64,000 nt of DNA from Scytonematopsis contorta HA4267-MV1 (GTDB lineage Bacteria > Cyanobacteriota > Cyanobacteriia > Cyanobacteriales > Nostocaceae), in the NCBI GenBank assembly GCA_019359035.1, contig JAHHIC010000108.1:62001-126000 (forward strand), read 5' to 3'. This document shows, piece after piece, positions 8,870-18,052 of the stretch (position 1 is the first letter of the stretch; every line of letters starts with the position of its first letter). A program made the position numbers and the translations under genes. Under the pieces are notes generated by a model, which was not told the origin of the DNA, made no database searches, and was given only the letters and a program-made list of their open reading frames with translations.

Positions 8870-9907
8870 ATGAACCAGGGACAAAAAACAGCTATAGAAG
8901 GTATATACGAGGTGTGCATTGGTGTACCCGACCCTACCTCTGCGATTGAATATTGGCAGCAATTTGGTTATCACATGGGTTGTAAAGGAAATTTAAATGC
9001 TTCCGAAGCTTATCCTTTATATGGAGTAAATTCTTCATTAAAATCTATTCGTCTTTATCACCAAAATTCAGACCACGGTTTAATTAGATTAATGAGTTGG
9101 GAACAACCAACTAACGACGGTTTGGGAATGGGTTCGATGAAAGTAAAAGGAAATCGCTGGTCTACAAGTTTAACTAGTGATTTGTTAAATATTTTAAATC
9201 ATGCTGAAGAAGCAGAAAAAGCAGGTCGCGATATTAAATACACAAATCCTAGATGGGAGATTATTTACAACAAAAATCAAAAAATGAACCCTTTCATAGA
9301 ATCAATGATGGGGGTGCGAGAGATGATGTTATTACAACCTTTTAGTAGACAAGTTTTCTTTCAGAGATTTGGTTATACTATGCCCCATTACGGAAATATT
9401 AACCATGATTCTCTTTTAAAAACGAGTCAATTTACCCACATGGGTTTGGTGGTTCAAGATGACAGCAAAGAAATCGTGAAATTTTATGAAGATGTTTTTG
9501 GTTTACTAAGGGTACGCGATGACGTAGAAACTAGCTATGATTCATCTATTGCAGGTCGAGAAATTTTTGACCTTTTACCGGGAGAGCGTTTTTTCTTAAC
9601 AGCTTTTGATGACCCTCGTTCTTCGGTCTCAGACTTAATGGCTGTCAGGAGTGGTAGGCTATATATTATTAGATTTCCTGATGACATCACATTAAACTCA
9701 CAGTTTGAAGCTGCACAACCGGGAAGTTTGGGAATGTGTTTATACACTTATAGAGTAGGGAATATCCAAGAATATTTTGACCGAATAAAATCTAGTAACG
9801 CACAGAAACTTACCAATATTTCTGTAAATGAGTTTGGAGAAACTAGTTTTTCTTTTGTTGCTCCCGATGGGTATTTTTGGAATTTTGTCAATATTAATTC
9901 GCAATAA
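8870..9907 (+). CDS. VOC-superfamily protein with two glyoxalase-fold domains
   Basis: A 345-residue soluble protein built from two vicinal-oxygen-chelate modules: residues about 10-130 (GIYEVCIGVPDPTSAIEYWQ) and about 168-340 (FTHMGLVVQDDSKEIVKFYE ... FVAPDGYFWNF). Families of this type hold a metal and act on vicinal oxygens (glyoxalase, extradiol dioxygenase, epoxide hydrolysis), or have lost catalysis. A His in the second module (THMGLVV) and a late Glu are possible metal ligands. The substrate cannot be told. It ends 122 bases before the convergent monooxygenase gene, and that gap shows no obvious terminator. Confidence 0.8.
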   Translation: MNQGQKTAIEGIYEVCIGVPDPTSAIEYWQQFGYHMGCKGNLNASEAYPLYGVNSSLKSIRLYHQNSDHGLIRLMSWEQPTNDGLGMGSMKVKGNRWSTSLTSDLLNILNHAEEAEKAGRDIKYTNPRWEIIYNKNQKMNPFIESMMGVREMMLLQPFSRQVFFQRFGYTMPHYGNINHDSLLKTSQFTHMGLVVQDDSKEIVKFYEDVFGLLRVRDDVETSYDSSIAGREIFDLLPGERFFLTAFDDPRSSVSDLMAVRSGRLYIIRFPDDITLNSQFEAAQPGSLGMCLYTYRVGNIQEYFDRIKSSNAQKLTNISVNEFGETSFSFVAPDGYFWNFVNINSQ

Positions 9908-10029
9908 ATGTAGACTTAACAGACCTCGATTCACGGTTGGAAATGTACCACTAGCCAATCCTGGTGTAGGAATTAGTCTCCCAAAGATGCCAATAAAATT
10001 GTTATATGTTACGTATCGGTTCTCTATAG

Positions 10030-11232
10030 TCAAACCTTCAAGCGCACTTGTGTAACACCTTGACGCATCTCATACTGACGTTTAATCCAAGACTTACGAA
10101 TTTTTTTACCCAGTATAGGTACGAGTTGAATTGCCAACCAGCGCAGCAATATATTTTTTCTTAGTGGCTCCCCTTGGTTAGCTTCTTCTGCTTGAAGTTG
10201 CTGAACACGGATAATTTCAGGTTCTCGTTCTGCCTGGATATTGGGTAGCGCTGCATCAATTGCTTCATATCCGGCTTTTGTAAGCAACAACGGCACAAGA
10301 TGATTTGCTGTAACAATTACATCCCGTAAGGCTACATTAATTCCTTGAGCACGGATAGGTGACATAGGATGTGCCGCATCACCTATAATAAGCACTCCTG
10401 GAGCATACCAACGAGGACAACAACCAACCACAACTGACAGTTTAATAGGTCTTTCGATAGTTTCTGCATGGTTACGGATATGCTCTCCTATCCATGATGG
10501 AGCTAAAGATGCAAAAACTTCTGCCCATTCTGCTGGTTCTCGATTATTATTATCTTCAGCAAACACCGTCCACGCTAAATGTAGTTTACTTTCTTCCGCA
10601 CCGTGAAACAGACCAAATCCTCTATCCCCATTTGAGATAGCGTAAAATATATTTTCTGACGCAAAGCGAGGACTGGCTGCGAGTTTAAACCAGAGAATAT
10701 CTATATCTTTCGGCTGTTTCTCCAAGTACAGTCCAGCACGCTGTCTCACAACAGAATTTCTTCCGTCCGTACCAATTACAATATCAGCAGAAATTTCTTT
10801 ACCATCACCCAATTTTACACCCGCGACGCGATTATCAATTTGTAGTAAATCTTTTACAGGAATGCCTCGTATAAACTCAAACCCAGTGTAAGTCTCTGCT
10901 TCTGCAATCAGTGCTTCTAAAAAAGGAGGTTGTGATACTAGGGTACAGGGTGGAGAATTTTTTTCAATAGGTTCTTTCACTTGAAATAGTTGCTTACCAC
11001 CTAGGATAAATTCCCATGCGTTGATACTTCTATGGGGAATTTTCTCCAGTATTGCCGATAACCCCATTTGTTCGATAGCATCTAAACCACTCGGCATTAA
11101 TCCTTCACCCCGAAAGACTCGTTGGAAGTCTGTCGCTGCTTCGACTAATGTTACTGAAATACCTCGTTTGACAAGCAATAAAGCAAGAAACGCACCACTT
11201 GGTCCTGCTCCTGCTATTACGACCTGTGCCAT
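10030..11232 (-). CDS. FAD-dependent aromatic-ring-type monooxygenase (UbiH/PHBH fold)
   Basis: Group A flavin monooxygenase. It has the N-terminal dinucleotide motif VVIAGAGPSGAF (residues 4-15), a middle GTDGRNSVVRQ (binds FAD and NAD(P)H) and VLIIGDAAHPMSP, which contacts the FAD ribityl chain. Enzymes of this fold hydroxylate aromatic or polyketide-like substrates; the substrate here is unknown. The frame is open from a GTG at 11244, but a strong GGAGGA lies inside that extension, five bases before the ATG at 11232, so the ATG (MAQVVIAG) is preferred, giving 400 residues. No operon partner on this strand. Confidence 0.87.
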   Translation of the reverse strand: MAQVVIAGAGPSGAFLALLLVKRGISVTLVEAATDFQRVFRGEGLMPSGLDAIEQMGLSAILEKIPHRSINAWEFILGGKQLFQVKEPIEKNSPPCTLVSQPPFLEALIAEAETYTGFEFIRGIPVKDLLQIDNRVAGVKLGDGKEISADIVIGTDGRNSVVRQRAGLYLEKQPKDIDILWFKLAASPRFASENIFYAISNGDRGFGLFHGAEESKLHLAWTVFAEDNNNREPAEWAEVFASLAPSWIGEHIRNHAETIERPIKLSVVVGCCPRWYAPGVLIIGDAAHPMSPIRAQGINVALRDVIVTANHLVPLLLTKAGYEAIDAALPNIQAEREPEIIRVQQLQAEEANQGEPLRKNILLRWLAIQLVPILGKKIRKSWIKRQYEMRQGVTQVRLKV

Positions 11233-11445
11233 AGCTTCCTCCACAACTGCTTTTTCTACTATATCTAACTAAATGTTGTTATAGCAATCATAATCGCAAT
11301 CATTCTAAATTTTGACCACTAGAAGATATTAATGTTAGTAACCAGCTATGTTTGTATAAAAGTTACAATATATAGTTAATAATTACATTCTATCAGAACT
11401 AATTCTCTAACTTTTTTACGATTAAAAAATTAAATTAAATTTAAT

Positions 11446-12045
11446 TTAGATTCCTATTATCTTTTTAATTTCAGATACCCACACTTTAATGCGCTCTTCT
11501 GTTAAGTGGGGTTGGTTATCTTCGTCAATGGCAAGCCCCACAAAGTCTCCATCTACAGATCCAGCACCATGAGCTAGCTGAACTAATTTGCTCTCTAGTG
11601 AGTTCATAGAACCGTTACTAAGGCGATTAAACCTAGCATTAATTAAGGCTTTTGATTCTTTGAAATCATAGCCATCAGCAGACCATGAACCTATTCTTAT
11701 ACCACCTCTGGAAGTGATTTTCTCTTCTAAGATACCCATCGCATCCAAAAAGTTATACGGGTATCCTACTTGGTCTCCTAAACCAAAATAAGCAACTTGC
11801 TTACCGCTAAAATCTATCTCATCTAATTCTGGAAAAAATATCTCCCAGTCAATTTGTAATTTGCCGATACCCCAAGTTGGCGAACCGATAATCAGATAGC
11901 TGTATTCGGCAAAGTCCAACTTACTAGCTTCCGCAATACAGTGCGACTTAACCATCCCACCCCCAAACTCGTTTCTAATTAATTCGGCGATCGCATCCGT
12001 TTTAGCGGTTGTACTGCCGTAAAACAGCCCAATCTTTGCCAGCAT
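11446..12045 (-). CDS. Flavodoxin with a ~28-residue insertion
   Basis: FMN-binding electron carrier that replaces ferredoxin in iron-starved cyanobacteria. The phosphate loop is YGSTTAKT (residues 9-16). SPTWGIG (55-61) supplies the ring-stacking Trp, and FGLGDQVGYPYNF (87-99) the second loop. It resembles cyanobacterial IsiB flavodoxins of about 170 residues but is 199 long, because about residues 140-167 (NRLSNGSMNSLESKLV...) are inserted just before FVGLAIDEDNQ. Ferredoxin-replacement versus a specialised reductase role cannot be decided. Possible Fur-type inverted repeats lie upstream (12152-12166; 12261-12272). Confidence 0.88.
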   Translation of the reverse strand: MLAKIGLFYGSTTAKTDAIAELIRNEFGGGMVKSHCIAEASKLDFAEYSYLIIGSPTWGIGKLQIDWEIFFPELDEIDFSGKQVAYFGLGDQVGYPYNFLDAMGILEEKITSRGGIRIGSWSADGYDFKESKALINARFNRLSNGSMNSLESKLVQLAHGAGSVDGDFVGLAIDEDNQPHLTEERIKVWVSEIKKIIGI

Positions 12046-12151
12046 TCGGTCTCCCAGTCATAACGTATCTAAAATATGAGCAGCAGTTGTTGAAAATTAC
12101 ACTCAACTATCAGGAGATTATAGCAAAGTCTGTAATTCTTGCCAAAAATTT

Positions 12152-12166
12152 TCATTACAGTAATTA
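12152..12166. promoter_or_regulatory. Possible Fur-type 7-1-7 inverted repeat upstream of flavodoxin
   Basis: TCATTAC-A-GTAATTA is an inverted repeat with one mismatch and the 7-1-7 layout of classical Fur sites, about 107 bases before the flavodoxin start. The call is an inference from symmetry and from the known iron regulation of flavodoxin genes. Confidence 0.3.
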
Positions 12167-12250
12167 TTGAGGGTTTATCTACCTCAAATATAGAAGATAT
12201 GCTAACCTGAAACTTATTGATATTCTTTCTCAAAACAGCCTACTTTATTT

Positions 12251-12290
12251 TACCCTCCTGTAATAATTATTAGACTATTTAAGGAGGGTA
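12251..12290 (+). promoter_or_regulatory. Hairpin with TACCCTCCT / AGGAGGGTA arms
   Basis: Perfect nine-base arms (12251-12259 and 12282-12290) enclose a 22-base loop and are followed by TTTTCATTTA. The loop contains a perfect 12-base palindrome TAATAATTATTA (12261-12272). It lies between the divergent flavodoxin and TPR genes, so it may be a regulator site or leader structure rather than a terminator. Confidence 0.4.
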
Positions 12291-12441
12291 TTTTCATTTA
12301 CCCTCGCTAAACACTTAGAAAAATGATTAGCTTATATGTAAAAAATAAATCTTGCATTTACAAGGATTTTCGAGGAAGCTGCTGGCAATAACGCGGTTAA
12401 AAATATTATCTTTATTACCTAAAGCAGCAAGGAAGAATTTG

Positions 12442-13044
12442 ATGAAATTTGTATTGCGATTAGCAACAGTAGCAATTACCACAATTATATTGCTGCTATT
12501 TATACAGCCAGTTTGGGCAGAAGGAATAGTGATGACGGGAACATACAACCCAGTATCTGATTCTTATCGTTGGTCAAATTACTGCAAAATATTACCAGGT
12601 GACTCAGGAATTAAAGCCTGCAATTTAGCAATTACACTTAACCCTAGTAACCCTGTCAACTGGAATAACCGGGGAGAAAAATTATTTAATAAAGCCAGAT
12701 ATGTTGATGCATTAGTTTCCTATAACCACGCTTTACTAATTGACCCTGAGTATTCTTTAGTTTTGGCTAACCGTTGTGCTGTGCTGAGTGAGTTACAAAA
12801 ATACGCTGAAGCTTTGAATTCTTGTGAGCTAGCATTATCTGGAAATAAAGAGTGGGGAACTTTAGGAGAAATGTTGGTTTGGAACAACCGGGGTGATGTT
12901 TTGTTTAATCTCGGTCGCTATGAAGAATCGCTGGATTCCTTTGAAAAAGCTCTAGCAATAAATCCTTGGAATGAAAGCGTATTGCAAAACCGGGCAACTG
13001 TGATGCGGAAATTAGGAAAAGTAATTAAAAATGATAAAGAGTAA
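12442..13044 (+). CDS. Secreted tetratricopeptide-repeat protein
   Basis: A 200-residue exported protein with a signal peptide (residues 1-26, ending QPVWA) and three TPR units at about residues 70-103, 104-137 and 145-178 (WNNRG, LANRC and WNNRG starts). TPRs form protein-binding superhelices. Many cyanobacterial periplasmic TPR proteins have no known partner, and none is evident here. The frame is open from a TTG at 12352, but GGAAGA about six bases before the ATG at 12442 and the position of the signal peptide favour the ATG. Confidence 0.8.
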   Translation: MKFVLRLATVAITTIILLLFIQPVWAEGIVMTGTYNPVSDSYRWSNYCKILPGDSGIKACNLAITLNPSNPVNWNNRGEKLFNKARYVDALVSYNHALLIDPEYSLVLANRCAVLSELQKYAEALNSCELALSGNKEWGTLGEMLVWNNRGDVLFNLGRYEESLDSFEKALAINPWNESVLQNRATVMRKLGKVIKNDKE

Positions 13045-13098
13045 GCTTTTGATTATATCTATATATTATTGAAATAAAATTGCAATAATATATAGATA

Positions 13099-13293
13099 GT
13101 GTTCTTTGGGTCAATAGCAATGAAGATGGTTTCAAGTTTCCGGACGCAGTTTTTCACTAGAAGGCTTAAGAATGTTGATAATAATTCTTTATCTGATGAG
13201 TATACAGAGGAACTGAGGACGTTGATAGAGGGACGTTGGAGCGAAATTTGGGATGAAGTTGTTGCTAGAACGGAAAAAAAGGCACGGTATTAA
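13099..13293 (+). CDS. Small hypothetical protein, possibly frameshifted
   Basis: Up to 64 residues from GTG, or 57 from the ATG at 13120 (MKMVSSFRTQFF). The sequence is charged and mostly helical-looking (ELRTLIEGRWSEIWDEVVAR) with no recognised domain. Near its end the codons GAA AAA AAG carry the slippery heptamer A-AAA-AAG. In the -1 frame the reading continues for 48 more codons to a stop at 13424 (GTVLKPNYKPIEKITLNYEP...). This is either a decayed gene or a programmed frameshift; nothing else supports function. Confidence 0.35.
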   Translation: MFFGSIAMKMVSSFRTQFFTRRLKNVDNNSLSDEYTEELRTLIEGRWSEIWDEVVARTEKKARY

Positions 13294-13420
13294 AACCCAA
13301 CTACAAACCTATTGAAAAAATCACCCTCAACTACGAACCCAATTGCGAAGAACCTACGGTGATTCTGGTGGGTAGTAGAGTTCTTCTCTCTGCCGTAATC
13401 CTTTTTTCATGGAAAAGTCC

Positions 13421-14512
13421 TTAAGCACGTTTGCGTTTACCTGTTGCACCGTAGTTTTTCATCCAGAAAATCACAAATCCTGTCACCATTAAAATTGCTG
13501 GAGTCAAACCGAAAATTAAATAGAGAATTTTTACTCCTAATCCAGAATAACTACCAATGTGTAATGGGTAAGTCCAAGCTAAAAGGTGTTCTACCCAAGC
13601 AGCATGGTAAATATTTTCTATTCTTAATACTTCACCGCTATATTGGTCGAGATACATAAAACTTCTACCATTTGGGTGAATTTCTCCTGGTAATCTTTTA
13701 CGTATTCTCACTGCTGCTTTTTTATCTGAAGCAGGAAAAATAAAGGTAGTTTCACCTCCTGGTAGACTGGATTCAGCTTTTTGTAAATATTGGTCTAAGG
13801 TTAATTGAGAAATATTTTTTTGAGGAGAAGAAATAGGTTTTTCTGGTTGTGTTGTTCCTGCGAACCAATAACCTAAACTGCGAACTTCCTGATTAAATGT
13901 CATCAAAGTTCCTGTGACTGCAGCTAATATCAAAAATCCGACAGAAAATAAACCAATGACTTTGTGAAAATCATAGTGAAGTAATTGCCAAGGTGCATTC
14001 CAGCGTATTTTAAAACCAGCTTCTAATTTTTTCCATCCTGGCCAAATAATCAATCCACTAATCGCTCTAACTAATAATAATAGACCACAAGCACCCACCA
14101 AAAACACACCTGTATCACCAGCGAGAAAACTGGTGTGAATTTTAAAGATAATACTCATTAAAGTAGAGTTCTCTGGATGGACTCCTAAAATCTCTCCATT
14201 GTAAGGATTAATATAAATATTATTTTGAGGCTCATTTTTAGAACCAGTGACTACTCTGTAAGGTTCTGATACTTGTCGGGGAATAGCGATAAAACGTAAT
14301 TTTTCCTTGGGATATTGTTGCTTAACAGTATCTGCTACCTGCTGCAAAGATATAGGTACATCTTGAGCAACTACCTGGTGTACCTGAGGATATAAAACAC
14401 TATCGATTTCTGAGTGGAAAACTAACACACTTCCTGTTAAGCCAATAATGGCTAAAAAAATACCAACCACTATTCCTATATAGCGATGTAACATTATGGA
14501 AGGACGCTTCAA
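13421..14512 (-). CDS. PepSY-associated transmembrane-helix protein
   Basis: A 363-residue membrane protein of the PepSY_TM family. Helices lie near residues 10-32, 135-158, 187-208 and 335-357. Conserved histidines sit in the first helix (MLHRYIG, LVFHSEID), in IHTSFLAGD, in HYDFHKVIG and in PLHIGSYSG, and could bind haem or metal. Such proteins often sit in iron/siderophore-uptake loci and some act as ferric-siderophore reductases (established for the family). The TTG start at 14512 is supported by AAAGGAGA seven bases upstream. A GATAATAATC stretch at 14557-14566 and the neighbouring fur gene agree with iron control (inference). Confidence 0.8.
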   Translation of the reverse strand: MKRPSIMLHRYIGIVVGIFLAIIGLTGSVLVFHSEIDSVLYPQVHQVVAQDVPISLQQVADTVKQQYPKEKLRFIAIPRQVSEPYRVVTGSKNEPQNNIYINPYNGEILGVHPENSTLMSIIFKIHTSFLAGDTGVFLVGACGLLLLVRAISGLIIWPGWKKLEAGFKIRWNAPWQLLHYDFHKVIGLFSVGFLILAAVTGTLMTFNQEVRSLGYWFAGTTQPEKPISSPQKNISQLTLDQYLQKAESSLPGGETTFIFPASDKKAAVRIRKRLPGEIHPNGRSFMYLDQYSGEVLRIENIYHAAWVEHLLAWTYPLHIGSYSGLGVKILYLIFGLTPAILMVTGFVIFWMKNYGATGKRKRA

Positions 14513-14905
14513 GTCGGAATCTCCTTTGGTAAGCCAATTAAGAATTAATTTACTCAGATAATAATCTTTTTCAATAAATCAAGTATATGTACTTAAGAGT
14601 GGCAATATATAATTAACCCCGATATAAAAAAATAACCTTGATACATAAAATTCCCAAGTTTACCCGTAGGCAAAATTGGGTGATAAACGTAAGTAATGCT
14701 TATCTCATTTAATGATAAACCTTATTGATAACTATTTTTGTTAATTTTTATGCTTTTTTAGCTATTGTAGGGAGTATTTATGCTTATACCAGATGAACGC
14801 TTTAATTTATAATTGAAAAAATTTAGCTATAGTTATTTGTATCAGTAAACATTATCCTAAGCTGACTTACGTGCTACAAATCCAAAATTCTTTCTTAAAT
14901 CTTCT

Positions 14906-14924
14906 CAATAAAAAATCTTTATTG
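14906..14924. promoter_or_regulatory. Candidate Fur box (19-bp AT-rich inverted repeat) before fur
   Basis: CAATAAA and TTTATTG form perfect seven-base arms around a five-base centre, 19 bp in all, about 60 bases before the fur start. Size, AT-richness and position fit an autoregulatory iron box as known for cyanobacterial furA. The match is by symmetry, not by a verified consensus. Confidence 0.4.
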
Positions 14925-14984
14925 CCAATGACTAACTTTTGCGATTATGATTTTAGATGATAACACACTCAGAAACAGGCACTT

Positions 14985-15500
14985 ATGCCTATGTATACCA
15001 GTAACTCTCTCAAGTCTGAACTCAACGCTAAAGGGTGGCGACTGACTCCTCAGCGTGAGATTATATTAGGGATGTTTCAAAATTTAGCTCAGGGTAATCA
15101 TTTGAGTGCGGAAGAAGTCTATGATTACCTAGAGCAACGTGGAGAAAGGATTAGTCTATCTACTGTTTACCGTACCCTGAAGCTGATGACGCGGATGGGC
15201 ATTTTACGGGAGCTGGAGTTAGCTGAAACACACAAGCACTACGAGCTTAATGTTTCCTCCCCTCACCATCACCATCACATGGTTTGTTCTCAATGTAATA
15301 TGACTGTAGAATTTGAGAATGACTCTGTTCTCAAGCAAGCGTCAAGACAAGTTGAGAAAGCAGGATTGGAACTGATTGACTGTCAGTTAACTATCTATAC
15401 TATTTGTCCGGAAGCTATACGCAGGGGATGGCCTGCAATGCTACCAAGTGATTGGCTCTGCTCGCGAGCGGTCTCTGCAAATATGTCTCATCATAAATGA
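14985..15500 (+). CDS. furA: Fur-family transcriptional regulator (FurA-like)
   Basis: Iron-responsive repressor, 171 residues. The winged helix spans about residues 8-85 (GWRLTPQREIIL, ISLSTVYRTLKLMTRMGILREL). Metal-binding parts follow: HKHYEL, HHHHH (94-98) and a CSQC pair (101-104), then ENDSV. The sequence closely resembles Anabaena FurA until IDCQLTIYTICP. FurA normally continues with a second CxxC there; this protein reads CPEAIRRGW and ends with an unrelated tail of about 28 residues that restores only one Cys (WLCS). The tail DNA includes the palindrome GCTCGCGAGC, suggesting repeat-derived sequence. It should still bind DNA, but redox behaviour may differ. Confidence 0.88.
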   Translation: MPMYTSNSLKSELNAKGWRLTPQREIILGMFQNLAQGNHLSAEEVYDYLEQRGERISLSTVYRTLKLMTRMGILRELELAETHKHYELNVSSPHHHHHMVCSQCNMTVEFENDSVLKQASRQVEKAGLELIDCQLTIYTICPEAIRRGWPAMLPSDWLCSRAVSANMSHHK

Positions 15501-15647
15501 GATAGAGTAGGAGTTCTTTGTTCTCCATCAAAAGGATGATGAAATTAAGTAAATCCAAAAGTGCGTTTGCCCAGGGTGAACGCACCTAATTTTATCAAAT
15601 TGCTAGGAATATCTTTTCATCAAAGCAAAGATTGGCATCTAAATAAT

Positions 15648-16148
15648 TTAATTTTCGCCTGTATTTCTGGGAGTAATTGCTAGACTTAGTTTTGGATTCA
15701 AAATGGATATTGTCTTTTTGGTTATGTTTTTCTTCTTGACATGAGAAACAATATTTTTTATTTCCTCTACTTTGATATTTTCTAATTTACTAAGTTGTTC
15801 CAAGCTGAAATTATCTGCTTGTTTATAAATTTTTTCTTCAAATCTTTGTGTATATTTACGACGGAAGTCAATAAAATCTAAACGTTCTGTAATGTAGCAA
15901 TGACAAACTTTGCAGTAAAATTGTCGTCGTGGAATTTGTAAATAAACTTCTTTACCAAAAGCAGGCAAATCTCTTACTGAAAGTTGTCGAACTTGATGTA
16001 GCTCTTCTGTATAAAAAGTACATTTTGGACATTTAGTTCCCCTGCTCAAAATAATCAAGTCATACACTATACAATCACCCGATATTTGAAAAAATTCTAT
16101 TTCTACTCCTGGTAAACTTAGCAAGGCTGTGAGATGAGAATAATTCAT
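15648..16148 (-). pseudogene. Truncated ISL3-family transposase (N-terminal part)
   Basis: 166 residues match only the start of ISL3 transposases. There is a zinc-finger region with CPKC and CKVC pairs (about residues 39-80, separated by VRDLPAFGKEVYLQIPRRQF), then the ERLDFIDFRRKYTQRFEEKI segment and a helix-turn-helix. The DDE catalytic domain (about 250 more residues) is absent, and the frame ends in a lysine/isoleucine-rich tail. It is an insertion-sequence remnant beside the exopolysaccharide cluster; no intact terminal repeats were found. Confidence 0.82.
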
Positions 16149-16764
16149 ATTTTATAATTCCTGTTAAATCCATAGCATAATCTATTAATACATTTGTATT
16201 TATTTTGCAAAGAATTCTTAAATTTAATTCTAGATAATTTTTTTCAGAAAAATATCTAAGTTAAAGGGAACATCTCAAGTTAAGAGATGAAGTCTTCTTA
16301 GTAAAATCTGAATTTTCCCAAGTTAATAAATAAAGTTTCATTAGTGCATATATCGAAAAATTTTGTACTTGCTTTACAGTTTATATATCATAAAAAAATT
16401 TAGCATAACTGACAATCAGGCACAAAAGAGAAGTTATTATTATCCCAACAAAATATATAAATATACAATCATTTCATCTTAACTCATGGTGTAAATTCAG
16501 GCTTTTAGCATATGTTGAAGACATCAAGAATAGTCTCAACTACTTGTTCTGTAAAATTTAAATCTATGTATAAGATTTTATTATCACCATACCTTAAAAA
16601 TGATGTAAAGTTTTATGGAAATATAGTTATTATTACGGGATTGTTATGATATTGTTCGGTATATAAATAAACCAAGTACAAACCATCTCTGCTACTTGAT
16701 TATAGTATGCTGTAATTTAGAGGTGCAATACTTCACTATATATTAAGGAGGATAATAGGAGAAG
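16149..16764. other. 616-base AT-rich gap before the exopolysaccharide cluster
   Basis: No gene-like frame or clear promoter seen. The last 20 bases hold AAGGAGGA and AGGAGA before the TTG start of the first glycosyltransferase. The rest is AT-rich, as expected for a long leader or eroded insertion-sequence flank. Confidence 0.5.
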
Positions 16765-17985
16765 TTGAAGCAGAAACCTGTTCTGACGATTTTTTATCAG
16801 TTTAATCCTTGGCACAGTACAATTGGTGGGATTCAAAGTCTGATAGTAAATTTTATTAAGTATGCACCGAGCGAATTTGAAGTTAGATTAGTGGGAACAG
16901 GGGCAGATAAGATTCAGCCAACATTAGAGTGGCAAGTGACTGAGTTCGCTGGCAAAGAGATTAGTTTTCTACCATTGCTAAATATAAGTAATGATAATGT
17001 TCGGAGTTTGATTCCAACTACAATTAAATATACAAATGCATTGATGAGGCGTTGTTTAGCATCAGATTTCATGCATTTTCATCGCTTAGAACCAACTTTT
17101 GCCAGTCGGAATTGGTTGGGAGAGAAAACTTTATTTATTCATAATGATATCCAAACGCAGGTTTTAGGTAAAGGAGACCGTAAAGCAATTGGGTGGCGCC
17201 AATTTCCCGCAGCATATTTTGCTATGGAAAGATTTTTGCTGCCACAGTTTAGAGAGATTCTTTCTTGTAATAGTAATGCAGTAAAGTTTTATCAAGAGCG
17301 TTACCCCTTGTTAAAGGAGCGCGTAGCTTATGTCAAAAACACATATGATGACGCAGTTTTTTATCCTTTATCTAAGGAAGAACGGGATATAAACCGACGG
17401 GAACTGGCACGAAAGCTAGGACTTGCAGAAACGACGCGTTTTATTTTATTCGCGGGTCGGTTACACCCACAAAAAGACCCATTATTATTAGTGCGTTCGC
17501 TTGCAGCGTTAAATGAACGCGATGTTCACTTGTTAATTGCAGGTGATGGAGAGTTAGCAGGGGATATGCGAAGTGAAATAGCTTGGCTAGGTCAGTCAAA
17601 ACGAGTAACAATGTTAGGTTCTTTACCTGCGAAGGAAGTTGCTAAGTTGTATCGTCTTAGTAATGTATGTGTTTTGACTAGTAAATATGAAGGTTTACCT
17701 TTAGTTGTTCTGGAAGCTCTAGCTAGTGGGACACCTGTTGTGACTACTGAATGCGGTGAAACGCCTAAGTTTTTAACTACAGAGAGTGGAATTGTATGTT
17801 CGCAAAGTACAGTCCAGGGAGTTGCATCTGCATTGACTGAAGTTTTAAAAGATTCGGATAATTTTTTGCCTGAGAGTTGCGTGAAGGTTGCAAGTCCCTA
17901 TGCAGCAAGTAAAGTCGTGAAAAATATCTATACAGATATGTTTAAACGATGGGAGATGAAAAAAATATCTTTACTACCATGCTGA
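16765..17985 (+). CDS. Glycosyltransferase family 4 (GT-B fold)
   Basis: A 406-residue retaining glycosyltransferase. The N-terminal half has an acceptor-type glycine loop (STIGGIQSLI). The C-terminal half has FAGRLHPQKDP and the E-x7-E signature YEGLPLVVLEALASGTPVV that binds the nucleotide sugar. It starts at TTG, preceded by two purine-rich ribosome sites. First gene of a same-strand polysaccharide cluster, so it probably adds one sugar of the repeat unit on the lipid carrier at the cytoplasmic membrane face. Donor and acceptor are unknown. Confidence 0.88.
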   Translation: MKQKPVLTIFYQFNPWHSTIGGIQSLIVNFIKYAPSEFEVRLVGTGADKIQPTLEWQVTEFAGKEISFLPLLNISNDNVRSLIPTTIKYTNALMRRCLASDFMHFHRLEPTFASRNWLGEKTLFIHNDIQTQVLGKGDRKAIGWRQFPAAYFAMERFLLPQFREILSCNSNAVKFYQERYPLLKERVAYVKNTYDDAVFYPLSKEERDINRRELARKLGLAETTRFILFAGRLHPQKDPLLLVRSLAALNERDVHLLIAGDGELAGDMRSEIAWLGQSKRVTMLGSLPAKEVAKLYRLSNVCVLTSKYEGLPLVVLEALASGTPVVTTECGETPKFLTTESGIVCSQSTVQGVASALTEVLKDSDNFLPESCVKVASPYAASKVVKNIYTDMFKRWEMKKISLLPC

Positions 17986-18052
17986 TTTTCAGTCATTTCT
18001 TTTCTTTACCTAAGCGGTAAGTTAATACACATTCTTTGGATAGCTAAATTAA

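Noticed and set aside
9828-10055. 75-codon plus-strand frame overlapping the glyoxalase-fold gene end
   Set aside because: Shares most of its length with the real gene in another frame and runs into the convergent gene; no ribosome site.
11233-11244. GTG start of the FAD monooxygenase
   Set aside because: The GGAGGA ribosome site lies within this extension and points to the ATG at 11232.
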